Positions 1 to 7,172 of a stretch of DNA of 64,000 bases are shown one piece after another. The notes below the pieces were generated by a model that saw nothing but the letters and a program-made list of their open reading frames with translations, had not been told where the DNA came from and did no database searches. The position numbers and the translations under genes were made by a program. Within the stretch, counting starts at the first letter, position 1, and the number at the start of each line of letters is the position of its first letter. The stretch is from NCBI RefSeq assembly GCF_021353295.2, contig NZ_CP120635.1, forward strand, positions 972,001 to 1,036,000, in the 5' to 3' direction. The DNA is from Pseudodesulfovibrio thermohalotolerans. GTDB lineage: Bacteria; Desulfobacterota; Desulfovibrionia; Desulfovibrionales; Desulfovibrionaceae.

Positions 1-102
1 GTGGAGCATGTCCTTGATGGCCGAGATCGCTTCCAGGGAGCGGATGGGCTCGACGGTGATGGAACTTCCCTTGGGGGGATGATTGTCGTTTCTAGGGCTC
101 AT
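1..102 (-). CDS. Tyrosine recombinase/integrase, N-terminal fragment (runs off left edge)
   Basis: Only the first 34 codons are in the window. After a short polar start the residues ITVEPIRSLEAISAIKDML match the opening of the short, catalytic-domain-only tyrosine recombinases (about 200 aa) that I know from Desulfovibrionaceae islands, in which this segment leads directly into the catalytic fold. The ATG is at 102-100 and the reading frame is open to base 1. An inverted-repeat array lies directly upstream. The catalytic residues are outside the window, so the call rests on the N-terminal similarity and the island context. Confidence 0.55.
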   Translation of the reverse strand, partial: MSPRNDNHPPKGSSITVEPIRSLEAISAIKDMLH

Positions 103-107
103 TTCGT

Positions 108-239
108 AATGTTAAGTATCTACTTGGTTTTGCGTGCTTTTTTAACATTCTCAGGATGGACGATTTCGAGACGTACATAAGTCTTCAAAATCACAGTCGC
201 TTTTCGGAGAATGTTAACTTTTGTCAAAAACTTAACATT
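108..239. repeat. Four-copy TTAACATT inverted-repeat array upstream of the recombinase
   Basis: The octamer AATGTTAA occurs at 108-115 and 210-217 and its complement TTAACATT at 142-149 and 232-239. Two nested perfect inverted repeats result: AATGTTAAG (108-116) with CTTAACATT (231-239), and TTAACATTCTC (142-152) with GAGAATGTTAA (207-217). The array starts six bases upstream of the recombinase ATG, so it may be an operator or a binding site for the recombinase or its directionality factor. The rest of 240-620 shows no gene I can support: the 139-codon minus-strand frame there has no ribosome-binding site or recognisable protein. Confidence 0.65.
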
Positions 240-623
240 GTCGATGGGTTATCGTGAACGTTTGATCGAGAAGAAAAATGCGGGAATGCGAAACTTTTTT
301 TGGGAAAAGTGCGGAAAAGCACTCCTGCGAACACAGTGTTCCGATAAATAGTAGCAAGCAGAAGGTGAAGCGGCGGGAGCGATTCAGCCTGGTGGATTTC
401 TTTCTAGAAATGCAGCAATGAGCATCGCTCATCGGTTGGGTGGGCGTTGCCCACCTCTTCCGGTGAGCGTGGTCATGCGCGAAGCGCACAATGCTTCTTT
501 CAACGAATTCTGATTTGGAGTTTGGTTTTTTCTGAATGAGATTTTGAACAATCAAGCCCATGCTCATCACGTGTGACCCAAGCTGTGCTCCAATCATGGG
601 CTTTACCGTCCATAACGCAAGAA

Positions 624-649
624 GGGCGTTAGCTGTCATGCTAACGCCC
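624..649 (-). terminator. Hairpin after the CHC2 zinc-finger gene
   Basis: A perfect 10-bp stem, GGGCGTTAGC with GCTAACGCCC around a 6-base loop, lies 30 bases past the stop of the gene at 679-1263. On the minus strand it is followed by TTCTTG rather than a full T tract, so termination may be partial. Confidence 0.6.
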
Positions 650-678
650 ATTCTCGATTCGTTGTCCCTAAAACCTAG

Positions 679-1263
679 CTACCTGAATTTGTCCACGCTT
701 TCCCTCAGCAGAGCTTTGTCTTTGATGTTCTCCCTCCAATACTGCGAGCCCATCATCATGTCCTTCCTGAGCTGGCCGACGTTGATCGCCTTTCTCAAGA
801 ACGCCACGATCTCTTTCCACGACTTCGCCGAGACCTTGTCGAAATTCCCGTTGAGGACCTTCGTGAAGTGGGATCGGCTGTAGCCGGACTGCTGCTGGTA
901 GTACGGTGCGCTCATGCGGTCTGACTTGTAGAAGGCGAAGTAGGCGCGGACCTGGGCAAGGAAGTCGAGGTCCTTGGCGAGCTTGCGGAACGCCTCGTTC
1001 CAAGAGTCTTGCTTGCTGTGTTCGATGTCGCTGAGGTGCATGCGCGTCGTGAGAATCTTGATCTCGTCTACGCCTTCCACTTGGTCGACGAGGTTGATGG
1101 CGTTGCCTGCCCACTTGCAGGCGTGGCAACGGGCGACGCCGTTGTCGCGGTACTCCCTGAACGCGTGCTTGCCGCAGAACGGGCAGACGAGGTTACCGCC
1201 CTTGATGGTCGAGTCGAGGCCGAGATCGGCGAAAAGTTCCTTGAAGTCGATGCTTTCTAACAT
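679..1263 (-). CDS. CHC2-type zinc-finger (DnaG-like) protein, 194 aa
   Basis: The N-terminal third carries a zinc ribbon of the primase type: CPFCGKHAF near residue 27 and CHACKWAG near residue 47, followed by a hydrophobic helix, the layout of the DnaG/CHC2 zinc-binding domain. There is no TOPRIM or primase catalytic domain in the remaining ~140 residues, which are helical and unfamiliar. It could be a stand-alone DNA-binding subunit working with the helicase encoded at 3121-4815, or a host-takeover factor; both are inferences. The start has a good GGAGG site six bases upstream, and a hairpin follows the stop. Confidence 0.65.
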   Translation of the reverse strand: MLESIDFKELFADLGLDSTIKGGNLVCPFCGKHAFREYRDNGVARCHACKWAGNAINLVDQVEGVDEIKILTTRMHLSDIEHSKQDSWNEAFRKLAKDLDFLAQVRAYFAFYKSDRMSAPYYQQQSGYSRSHFTKVLNGNFDKVSAKSWKEIVAFLRKAINVGQLRKDMMMGSQYWRENIKDKALLRESVDKFR

Positions 1264-1304
1264 TGCATCCTCCCTTATTACATATAGTTATAGAGCCAGA
1301 GCCG

Positions 1305-1327
1305 GGCTTGCGGGCGGTCCGCAAGCC
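1305..1327 (-). terminator. Hairpin between the Xre gene and the CHC2 gene
   Basis: A 9-bp perfect stem (GGCTTGCGG with CCGCAAGCC) lies between the end of the Xre gene and the start of the CHC2 gene. No T tract follows on either strand, so it may be an attenuating or processing hairpin rather than a full terminator. Confidence 0.4.
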
Positions 1328-1361
1328 TCTCTAGTTCTATTTATGTAGGCAGACAGGATGT

Positions 1362-1688
1362 TCAGTTCACGATGTCAGAAGCAAAGCCGTAGACGGCGCA
1401 GAGGTCCTCATCAGACGCTGATTCGATGATTTTGTGGAGCTTCTGGACGAGCTCCTTACGGTCTATTTCGTAATCGTGGGAGGTGTCGAGCAGCTTAAAG
1501 GTCTCGACCTCAAGTGCTGTCGCGATCTGGCCGAGGTTCTTGATCGAGATGTTGTTCGATCCCCTCTCGACCTCGCCGAGGTACTTGTCGTTCAGGCCAG
1601 CCAACTCTGCGAGCTGGCTCTGCGATAAGCCCTTCTCCTTACGAAATTCCCGAATGCGTTTGCCGAGCTTGAGCAGGATATCGTCCAT
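1362..1688 (-). CDS. Xre-family transcriptional regulator, 108 aa
   Basis: Residues 5-65 form a clear Xre helix-turn-helix: GKRIREFRKEKGLSQSQLA, then GLNDKYLGEVERG, and the closing NLGQIATALEV helix. The C-terminal 40 residues are charged and helical, probably a dimerisation tail. The start has GGAGGAAG just upstream. It is divergent from the TM2 gene, and the shared 140-base promoter region carries two copies of GGATATATC, one right at the Xre promoter, as expected for an autoregulated island repressor. The regulated genes are inferred from position only. Confidence 0.85.
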   Translation of the reverse strand: MDDILLKLGKRIREFRKEKGLSQSQLAELAGLNDKYLGEVERGSNNISIKNLGQIATALEVETFKLLDTSHDYEIDRKELVQKLHKIIESASDEDLCAVYGFASDIVN

Positions 1689-1706
1689 AATCTTCCTCCA
1701 AATTAT

Positions 1707-1774
1707 GGATATATCCGGCTTACTCGAATGTGGACCTGATATATATTTACTTTTCTAAATAGGGTGGATATATC
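1707..1774. promoter_or_regulatory. GGATATATC repeats in the divergent Xre/TM2 promoter region
   Basis: GGATATATCC (itself a 10-bp palindrome) at 1707-1716 and GGATATATC at 1766-1774 share nine bases and are 59 bases apart, with an AT-rich tract between them. They lie between the Xre start (1688) and the TM2-protein start (1829). This is the usual place for operators of a small Xre repressor; binding is inferred. Confidence 0.5.
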
Positions 1775-1828
1775 GGTGTCTGGTCTTGATAGTTGCAACT
1801 TTCGAACAGAAGACAAGGAGAACTCGAC

Positions 1829-2134
1829 ATGACGCAAGACACCACGGAGCAGGCAGCAGGCCAGGGACAGCAGAATATCAACGTCAACGTGAACGCAGGC
1901 GGCGGGAGTCGTTACATGACCGTGGCTTCCGAGAAGAGTCGGAAGACCGCGCTGATCGCATGCCTGATCGGCGGCATAATTGGTGCGCACCACTTTTACG
2001 TAGGCAGGATCGGCAAGGGCATCCTCTACGCCCTTACCGGAGGGCTGTTCTTCGTCGGCGTAGTCCTGGACGCCATCGCCATCTGGAGCGGGAGTTTCAA
2101 GGACAACGCGGGCGCGGCACTCAGGGAGTGGTAG
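1829..2134 (+). CDS. TM2-domain small membrane protein, 101 aa
   Basis: The first ~40 residues are polar and rich in Gln and Asn. Then comes a TM2 domain: a hydrophobic helix ALIACLIGGIIGAHHFYVGR, a turn with Gly and Lys, and a second helix with GGLFFVGVVLDAIAIW. Proteins of this family are small inner-membrane proteins of unknown mechanism. The ATG at 1829 is chosen because AAGGAG sits nine bases upstream; an in-frame upstream ATG has no site. A strong terminator follows at 2163. Confidence 0.75.
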   Translation: MTQDTTEQAAGQGQQNINVNVNAGGGSRYMTVASEKSRKTALIACLIGGIIGAHHFYVGRIGKGILYALTGGLFFVGVVLDAIAIWSGSFKDNAGAALREW

Positions 2135-2162
2135 TGGCAAATATGTTGGCTGATGACGATGG

Positions 2163-2188
2163 GCCGAGGGCGTCGCCCTCGGCTTTTT
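2163..2188 (+). terminator. Rho-independent terminator after the TM2 gene
   Basis: A 9-bp perfect GC-rich stem (GCCGAGGGC with GCCCTCGGC), a three-base loop and a run of five T. Confidence 0.85.
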
Positions 2189-2243
2189 CGTGTAACGAAG
2201 GTGGGCACATAGCGTCTGCCTGGACAATAGGAGACAGAAATCT

Positions 2244-3059
2244 ATGCGGAAATTCGTGATGGCGTTGGCTATGGTGTTGATGATGAGCGGAGTAGCTGCT
2301 GCGAAGACGTTCACAGGGCCGATATCTTCTGAGTTCAAGGGCGGCGACAACTTTCAGCAGATCGAGATCGACGGGAAATGGCACATCGTAGGCTGCGGCC
2401 CGGACTCTGGCTTGAGCGACGAGCTTAGAGCGTACCTCGACGACCACTGGGACAAGACGGGCAGCGTCAAGGGTGACGCAGTAGATCACCCTCAGTGGGG
2501 CTTGTGCATCGACAATGCCGCTCTGGCTGGTGTCGAGCCGGAGCCTGCGCAGCCTTCGGCGGCGTCCAAATTGGCCGAGTACGATTGGATCAAGCTGCCC
2601 GACGGGCTTTCTGCCGATGACTTGGAGATCATCGAGACATCGTTGACCGACATATTCTGGGACCCCGTTTACCAAGTGCCTGCGCGTGATTTCATCGGGG
2701 TCTGCCGATATTTCCATGAAAGGGGCTTCACCGTGGACGTCGATTTCAGGTTCGACAGGTTCAAGAAGCCTGAGCCGGACGGGACCGAGGGGATACACAA
2801 GGTCGGCGTCACGGTGGTGAACCGGGAGAGCGACATGGCTTTGAAGCTGACGCTTGCGGTAATGTACAATTGTCCCGCGTTGCAGAGGGCTATGGTCAGC
2901 AAGAACGGCGAGACGGGAGCGAAAGCGTTTCTGTTGCTTGGCAACGACACCATCCAGACTGAACGATACTCGCAAGGTGAATGGCTGAGGATTAGCGGCG
3001 AGGACTGGTTCGTGATAATGAAGGCGATCATTGAAGGCGGGTACGTTGACGAAGTGTAA
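2244..3059 (+). CDS. Exported protein of unknown function, 271 aa
   Basis: A typical Sec signal peptide opens the protein (MRKFVMALAMVLMMSGVAAA, cleavage likely after AAA). The mature part has no domain I recognise. The segment from residue ~112 (LAEYDWIKLPDGLSADDLE) to the end looks like one folded domain with mixed strands and helices and two cysteines near residues 155 and 212. The start follows AGGAGACAG. It converges on the helicase gene, and the two are separated by a 13-bp-stem palindrome. Function unknown; periplasmic location is inferred from the signal peptide. Confidence 0.6.
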   Translation: MRKFVMALAMVLMMSGVAAAKTFTGPISSEFKGGDNFQQIEIDGKWHIVGCGPDSGLSDELRAYLDDHWDKTGSVKGDAVDHPQWGLCIDNAALAGVEPEPAQPSAASKLAEYDWIKLPDGLSADDLEIIETSLTDIFWDPVYQVPARDFIGVCRYFHERGFTVDVDFRFDRFKKPEPDGTEGIHKVGVTVVNRESDMALKLTLAVMYNCPALQRAMVSKNGETGAKAFLLLGNDTIQTERYSQGEWLRISGEDWFVIMKAIIEGGYVDEV

Positions 3060-3079
3060 GTTGTTAGTCCTTGGGAAGG

Positions 3080-3109
3080 AAAAGGGCTCCAGGGTGCACC
3101 CTGGAGCCC
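3080..3109 (-). terminator. Terminator between convergent genes (serves the helicase gene)
   Basis: A perfect 26-base palindrome at 3084-3109 (arms GGGCTCCAGGGTG and CACCCTGGAGCCC). On the minus strand it is followed by TTTTCCTTCC, so it best fits the helicase gene ending at 3121, and it can also stop the plus-strand transcript. Confidence 0.75.
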
Positions 3110-3120
3110 CGCATATGTGA

Positions 3121-4815
3121 CTAACCTTTCCAGTAGAACATTTCGATCAGCTGAAACGGTGCAGGTTCGTCTCCGTCCCAAGCCGGAGATCGGGGCACTT
3201 GGAACGCTGCCAACAGGGTGTCTTCCTGGACCACCCGTTCAGGGGAGCCGACGATCACCCCGGCGCTTCGGTATGCCTGCTTCCTTTCTTTGAAGAAACG
3301 CTCCAGTTTTTTGCTCACGCGCTCTTCACGGATCGCGGCCTCTTCGCCCTGGACGAATCCGTCCATGATGTCGCCTCCCACTTCGGCAGCTGTGGGCTTA
3401 TCCAGCACAAAATCGTCCCAGATGACTTTTGAGTTGACATTCTTCTCAAACATTTGCCTCGCAGTCTCACGCGGGGGCAGGAACAGCGCACGGTCGTTGC
3501 CGATCCTGGTTCGGTCGAATTTGAGCAACTTGCGGATTTCCTTGGTGAGAGAGCCCGGATCAGCGATCCTATTTGCACTGGTGCGCACATCGCAGGCTTT
3601 CAGGTTGTCGCGCCATTCCTTGAAGTGGTCGTACAGGTCAGCCGTTTTGACCCTCTGGTTCCACTTGATGGAGGAGTGATCGTCGCCGATGTGGAGCAGC
3701 CCTTCATATGCCCAGCGCTGGAGCGGGGTGAAGCTGTTGACCATCTGCTTGAACAGGCCTTCTGTTCTTGGCGGCGTCCTGAGTTTGTCCATGTCGATTT
3801 TCCACTCCAGCAGGTCATGGAGAAACGCTTCGATTCCGCCGTGGCTGATCTCATGTCGAAGGGCCTTGAAATAGTCGTGGTCCTGAGCCTTGTCTGACGA
3901 GATTTCCAAGACCAGGAAGCGACGTTCGTCAGGAGATGCCGAGACGACGTGTTCGTTGTTCGAGACGAACACTACGCGCATGAAGGTTTCGAGCTCCCGG
4001 ATGTCCACCCCCTTCGGCTCGACTCCCATCAGCTCTTCGGTGATCATCGATTTGACGACCTCGCTTGCTTCGTGGTCGCCATGAAAGAACGCTTCCTCGT
4101 TCACGACCAGCAGCTTGTTTGCCAAGTGGGCATTAAAATTCCCTGTCAAATGGGAACGATGGGACACCTTGCAGTACAGGCTACCGAGAATCGGCTTAAA
4201 AACGCACTCAAAGATCGTTGATTTCCCCGTCCCCTTGCCGCCGGTGACCACCAAAGCCACACCGGGTTTTTCCCACGGCTTCTGGACGAGGTGAGCAAAC
4301 CAGCCCATGACGGATTCGAACAGTTCTTCGTCGCCGTTGCACCAGATGTTGCGCAGGTGGAACATCAAGCGGGACCAGTCGCCTTTCTTCGGCTGCTTGG
4401 AGAGGCCTGGGTACGTGTTGAAGAACCTATCGGCCACTTTCTTGGACAAGGGGCGGGGGCTGAATATGGTCTTGAGTTTCTGGTTCTTGTACTTCCACTT
4501 ACACCAGTATTTAGCGATCGGCATCGGCTTCCATGACTCGCCGTTCTGGGTCATATGCTTGACCAGGATCGTGTCTGCCTCATGCCTGTCGTACAGATCG
4601 CGCTTCTTCATCGCGTTGATTTCTTTGGCTCCGCGATGGTCGTGGGTGCGCTCCATGATCATCATGGCCCCGTCGTGCATGGCCTGGCAGTACATCTCGT
4701 TCATGCACAGGAGGGCTTGTAATCCCTCTGGCCTGACATTGTCGTCTGTGATCATCCCCAGGTCGTAGCTTGGGTTCAAGATTTTCTGGATCATTTCCTT
4801 AGACGTTTCACTCAT
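3121..4815 (-). CDS. SF3-like replication helicase (DUF5906 type), 564 aa
   Basis: The centre of the protein holds a P-loop ATPase: Walker A GGKGTGKSTIF near residue 192, Walker B-like KLLVVNEEAF near residue 234 and a sensor region VVFVSNNEHVV near residue 285. This is the pattern of the DUF5906 / virulence-E-like helicases that drive replication of phages, plasmids and islands. The N-terminal ~170 residues lack a recognisable primase motif; the C-terminal third is charged and helical. It is likely the replicative helicase of the island, possibly with the CHC2 protein at 679-1263. An AT-rich stretch lies upstream of the start. Confidence 0.75.
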   Translation of the reverse strand: MSETSKEMIQKILNPSYDLGMITDDNVRPEGLQALLCMNEMYCQAMHDGAMMIMERTHDHRGAKEINAMKKRDLYDRHEADTILVKHMTQNGESWKPMPIAKYWCKWKYKNQKLKTIFSPRPLSKKVADRFFNTYPGLSKQPKKGDWSRLMFHLRNIWCNGDEELFESVMGWFAHLVQKPWEKPGVALVVTGGKGTGKSTIFECVFKPILGSLYCKVSHRSHLTGNFNAHLANKLLVVNEEAFFHGDHEASEVVKSMITEELMGVEPKGVDIRELETFMRVVFVSNNEHVVSASPDERRFLVLEISSDKAQDHDYFKALRHEISHGGIEAFLHDLLEWKIDMDKLRTPPRTEGLFKQMVNSFTPLQRWAYEGLLHIGDDHSSIKWNQRVKTADLYDHFKEWRDNLKACDVRTSANRIADPGSLTKEIRKLLKFDRTRIGNDRALFLPPRETARQMFEKNVNSKVIWDDFVLDKPTAAEVGGDIMDGFVQGEEAAIREERVSKKLERFFKERKQAYRSAGVIVGSPERVVQEDTLLAAFQVPRSPAWDGDEPAPFQLIEMFYWKG

Positions 4816-5200
4816 GCAGGTTTCCGTCCTACAATCTCATTGGTGCCGGGTGCTGTCCGCCGACCCGGTGTCAGCGGCGCGTTTCAGCATGGTTCGACTA
4901 TTTAGTTGAGTGCGTCATGTTGGAGAGCCGATTTTGGTATTTTTTTTAAAAAAAGTTGCCAAGATGGTGACGGGTGTCTCTCACACGGTTGGTTTGATTT
5001 TTTGAATTTTGTTTTTGGATGATTTTGGTGGTGTACATGGTTTTTGCGGCTAATTGTTTGATTTTAAATGCTAAAAAATAGTGCTGAGGTGGTAGAGAGG
5101 CGACTTGGGGCAGCGATGAGAAGGTGATCGGGATGTACGAAGTCCAAAGGGCGAGATAAAGGTGTCTCCTTGGATCTCAAGCTAAAACAAGGAGATGAGC
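4816..5200. other. AT-rich non-coding stretch upstream of the helicase gene
   Basis: This 385-base gap separates the divergent helicase and Ros/MucR genes. It includes a run of eight T directly followed by seven A (4941-4955) and T-rich repeats of the form TTTGATTTT (near 4990 and 5058). No gene is visible. Position and composition suit promoters for both genes and possibly a replication origin; no clear iterons were found, so the origin idea is weak. Confidence 0.4.
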
Positions 5201-5644
5201 ATGAGTCACATGGAGAATGCCCTCAAGATCGTGGAGGCGCAGGCCGGGGTCAGGCCGATGACGGTCGACGAGGCTTGCGAGATGGTCAAGAGCCTGAGCG
5301 ATGGGCTTCAGAAGATCGCCGATGGGGATGCTGAGCCGCCCAAGCAGGAGCCGCCTTGCGATCCCAAGCGGGCGATCAGGAACAAGTCCATCGTGTGCCT
5401 GGAGTGCGGTCGGACGTTTAAGACCCTTTCGAAGAAGCACCTAGAGTCGCACGGGCTGACGCCGGACGAGTACCGCGCCAAGTGGGGCTACAAGAAACGG
5501 GCTCCGCTCTCGTGCCGGGAGACGGCCAAGGCGCGGTCCGAGCGCATGAAGGAGATGAAGCTCTGGACGCGGACGGGAAAGAAGCCCGAAGACAAGGAGA
5601 AGCCCGCCAAGGGCAAAGCCAAGGATGCTCCCAAAGATGCCTAA
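5201..5644 (+). CDS. Ros/MucR-family transcriptional regulator, 147 aa
   Basis: Residues ~64-115 carry the Ros/MucR signature: CLECGRTFKTLSKKHLESHG, then LTPDEYRAKWGYKK and PLSCRETAKARSERMKEM. The two cysteines and two histidines form the prokaryotic C2H2-like zinc finger that binds AT-rich DNA. The N-terminal part matches the usual MucR dimerisation helix. The ATG at 5201 lies six bases after AAGGAG; the ATG at 5195 would leave no spacing. The Lys-rich tail is a little longer than usual. It may control the helicase or the downstream DUF2958 genes; targets are inferred. Confidence 0.85.
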   Translation: MSHMENALKIVEAQAGVRPMTVDEACEMVKSLSDGLQKIADGDAEPPKQEPPCDPKRAIRNKSIVCLECGRTFKTLSKKHLESHGLTPDEYRAKWGYKKRAPLSCRETAKARSERMKEMKLWTRTGKKPEDKEKPAKGKAKDAPKDA

Positions 5645-5649
5645 GCAGG

Positions 5650-5677
5650 AAGGCCCGACGCGATCGCGTCGGGCCTT
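5650..5677 (+). terminator. Terminator after the Ros/MucR gene
   Basis: A perfect 28-base palindrome with 14-base arms (AAGGCCCGACGCGA). It is followed by TCCGTTTCC, so the T tract is weak although the stem is very stable. Confidence 0.7.
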
Positions 5678-5779
5678 TCCGTTTCCTAAGGGCCGGGCAG
5701 GGGCGCGGACGATCCTCGCTCGGCATGATTTACCAACTCGCGAAGCAGCCGCGCCCTGGCGGCGCGGCAGGAGCACTAC

Positions 5780-6106
5780 ATGACGAGCAAGAGCAAAGGC
5801 TTGGTGCCAAGGATGCCCAGGCTGTACGAGACCGAGGACACGCCCGCCGACGAGAAGCTGATCTGGGCTCACTTCTTCCTCGGCGACTCCCACTGGTATG
5901 CCGCCGAGTTCGACGGCAAGGACACGTTTTTCGGCTACGCGATCCTGAACGGCGACATGATGAACTCGGAGTGGGGATACTTTTCGCTGGCCGAGCTGAC
6001 CGAGCTCAGGGTGGGGCCGTTCGTTGTCTGCGTCGAGGACGGGTGGCGGGTGCGCGAGTTCAAGGAGGTCATGTCGGAACGGCACGGAGGGGGATGGTGT
6101 GGCTGA
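5780..6106 (+). CDS. DUF2958 protein, first of a tandem pair, 108 aa
   Basis: The core matches DUF2958: PRLYETEDTPADEKLIWAHF, then HWYAAEFDG, FFGYAILNGD and the hallmark EWGYFSLAEL. The family is common on plasmids and conjugative or integrative elements, where its role is unknown. The neighbouring gene overlaps its stop and encodes a divergent copy, so the two are probably co-translated. The last 15 residues are basic and Gly-rich and lie outside the conserved core. Confidence 0.75.
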   Translation: MTSKSKGLVPRMPRLYETEDTPADEKLIWAHFFLGDSHWYAAEFDGKDTFFGYAILNGDMMNSEWGYFSLAELTELRVGPFVVCVEDGWRVREFKEVMSERHGGGWCG

Positions 6107-6407
6107 CGGGTGGAGGGAGCACGAGGCAGAGATGCCGAGGATCGGCGAGACCGATGGCGTCCCCTTCGAAGACAAGGAGATATGGCTGCATTTCTTCCGA
6201 CTAGACTTGGACTCTCACTGGATGGCGGCAGAGTCCAACGGCAGGGGGCTCTACTTCGGCTGCGTCGTCCTAGACGGCGACTTCGGTAAAGCCGAGTGGG
6301 GTTACTTCACCCATGCGGAGATGGGAATTGCACCGGGGCTGATGGTTTTGTGCCGGGAGGCGGTGAAGCGGTTCGAGGACGTTTTTGCAGAGGTCGTAGC
6401 TGAATAA
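6099..6407 (+). CDS. DUF2958 protein, second copy, 102 aa
   Basis: It shares the family landmarks with its neighbour: PRIGETDGVPFEDKEIWLHF, HWMAAESNG, LYFGCVVLDGD and EWGYFTHAEM. Identity to the first copy is only moderate, so the duplication is old or the two were acquired separately. The GTG at 6099 is chosen because GGAGGGGG lies just upstream; it overlaps the upstream stop (6104-6106) by eight bases, implying translational coupling. Function unknown. Confidence 0.7.
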   Translation: MADGWREHEAEMPRIGETDGVPFEDKEIWLHFFRLDLDSHWMAAESNGRGLYFGCVVLDGDFGKAEWGYFTHAEMGIAPGLMVLCREAVKRFEDVFAEVVAE

Positions 6408-6524
6408 GTTCAGTCTTTATTCAGACTGGGGTTAACTTTTAAACAAAAAAAGCTGCTCTGCTTGACTTTCGGTTTGCACCGTAATATTTACGCAACACCA
6501 CACACAAAAAGTACAGGTGCAATA

Positions 6525-7172
6525 ATGACCGAATCGTTTCTTGATGATTTCCGAGTTGAACTCCCTCAGAGCACGATTGACTTGATTGGAAAGCACGTCC
6601 TTCCTCTCATTCATGAATCCGTTGACGTTACCCTTGAAGCTTATTTTTTGGACGAGCAATACAACGATGGGTATACGATTGGCGCATATGGTTGGCGTAA
6701 TAATTTCAACCGGCTGCTCTCTATTCCTAGCGATTGCGGTATTGAAGTGCGGGAAGAGTCTCCCAATGACCTCGTCCTTTGTGTGGATAAATTTAAGCTC
6801 AGGGTTCATAAGGTTAATCCCGAAGATTTGCTTCCTAGGGGAGGGAAGGCTGCAAAACAGGCTGCGAAGGATTTGAAATTGCCCCTTCCTTTCCTTCAGT
6901 CTCCGCCTGACAACCAGGTGAACCTTTACGTGGGGTATGTTGTCGATCCAGATTTCGGAATCAGGAAGGCATTCATTGGAAATATGATTTCCGTTGAGCA
7001 CGATTCTGATAAGGTTTACTGTGTGCCGTTGCACACGTTCTTTGACCACGAGAACGAACAAATCGTTGACAGCGGAGCAAATGTCAGAATACCTGAGTCC
7101 GAACCTGAGACGAAGCAACTCGTTGGTAGGCGGATACGAATAGAAGAGGGGCAGGAAGGTGAGTCAAGCTAG
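6525..7172 (+). CDS. Unknown protein upstream of and overlapping an Xre-ImmA gene, 215 aa
   Basis: No domain is recognised. The protein is soluble, mixed alpha/beta by eye, with few cysteines; its GC content is clearly lower than that of the genes to its left. A beta-rich stretch runs from about residue 115 (QVNLYVGYVVDPDFGIRKAF), and the C-terminus is acidic. It overlaps the start of the downstream Xre-ImmA gene by 14 bases, so the two form one bicistron. In such pairs the first protein is often the toxin or effector and the ImmA-type protease its regulator; this is inference from arrangement. The ATG at 6525 has AGGTG upstream. Confidence 0.65.
   Translation: MTESFLDDFRVELPQSTIDLIGKHVLPLIHESVDVTLEAYFLDEQYNDGYTIGAYGWRNNFNRLLSIPSDCGIEVREESPNDLVLCVDKFKLRVHKVNPEDLLPRGGKAAKQAAKDLKLPLPFLQSPPDNQVNLYVGYVVDPDFGIRKAFIGNMISVEHDSDKVYCVPLHTFFDHENEQIVDSGANVRIPESEPETKQLVGRRIRIEEGQEGESS

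Noticed and set aside
232..651. 139-codon frame on the minus strand between the recombinase and the CHC2 gene
   Set aside because: No ribosome-binding site, no recognisable protein, and it overlaps a terminator hairpin and the inverted-repeat array.
6432..7118. Long minus-strand frame (228 codons) opposite the unknown gene at 6525
   Set aside because: The plus-strand gene has a start site and overlaps the Xre-ImmA gene; the minus frame has unusual composition and no start site.
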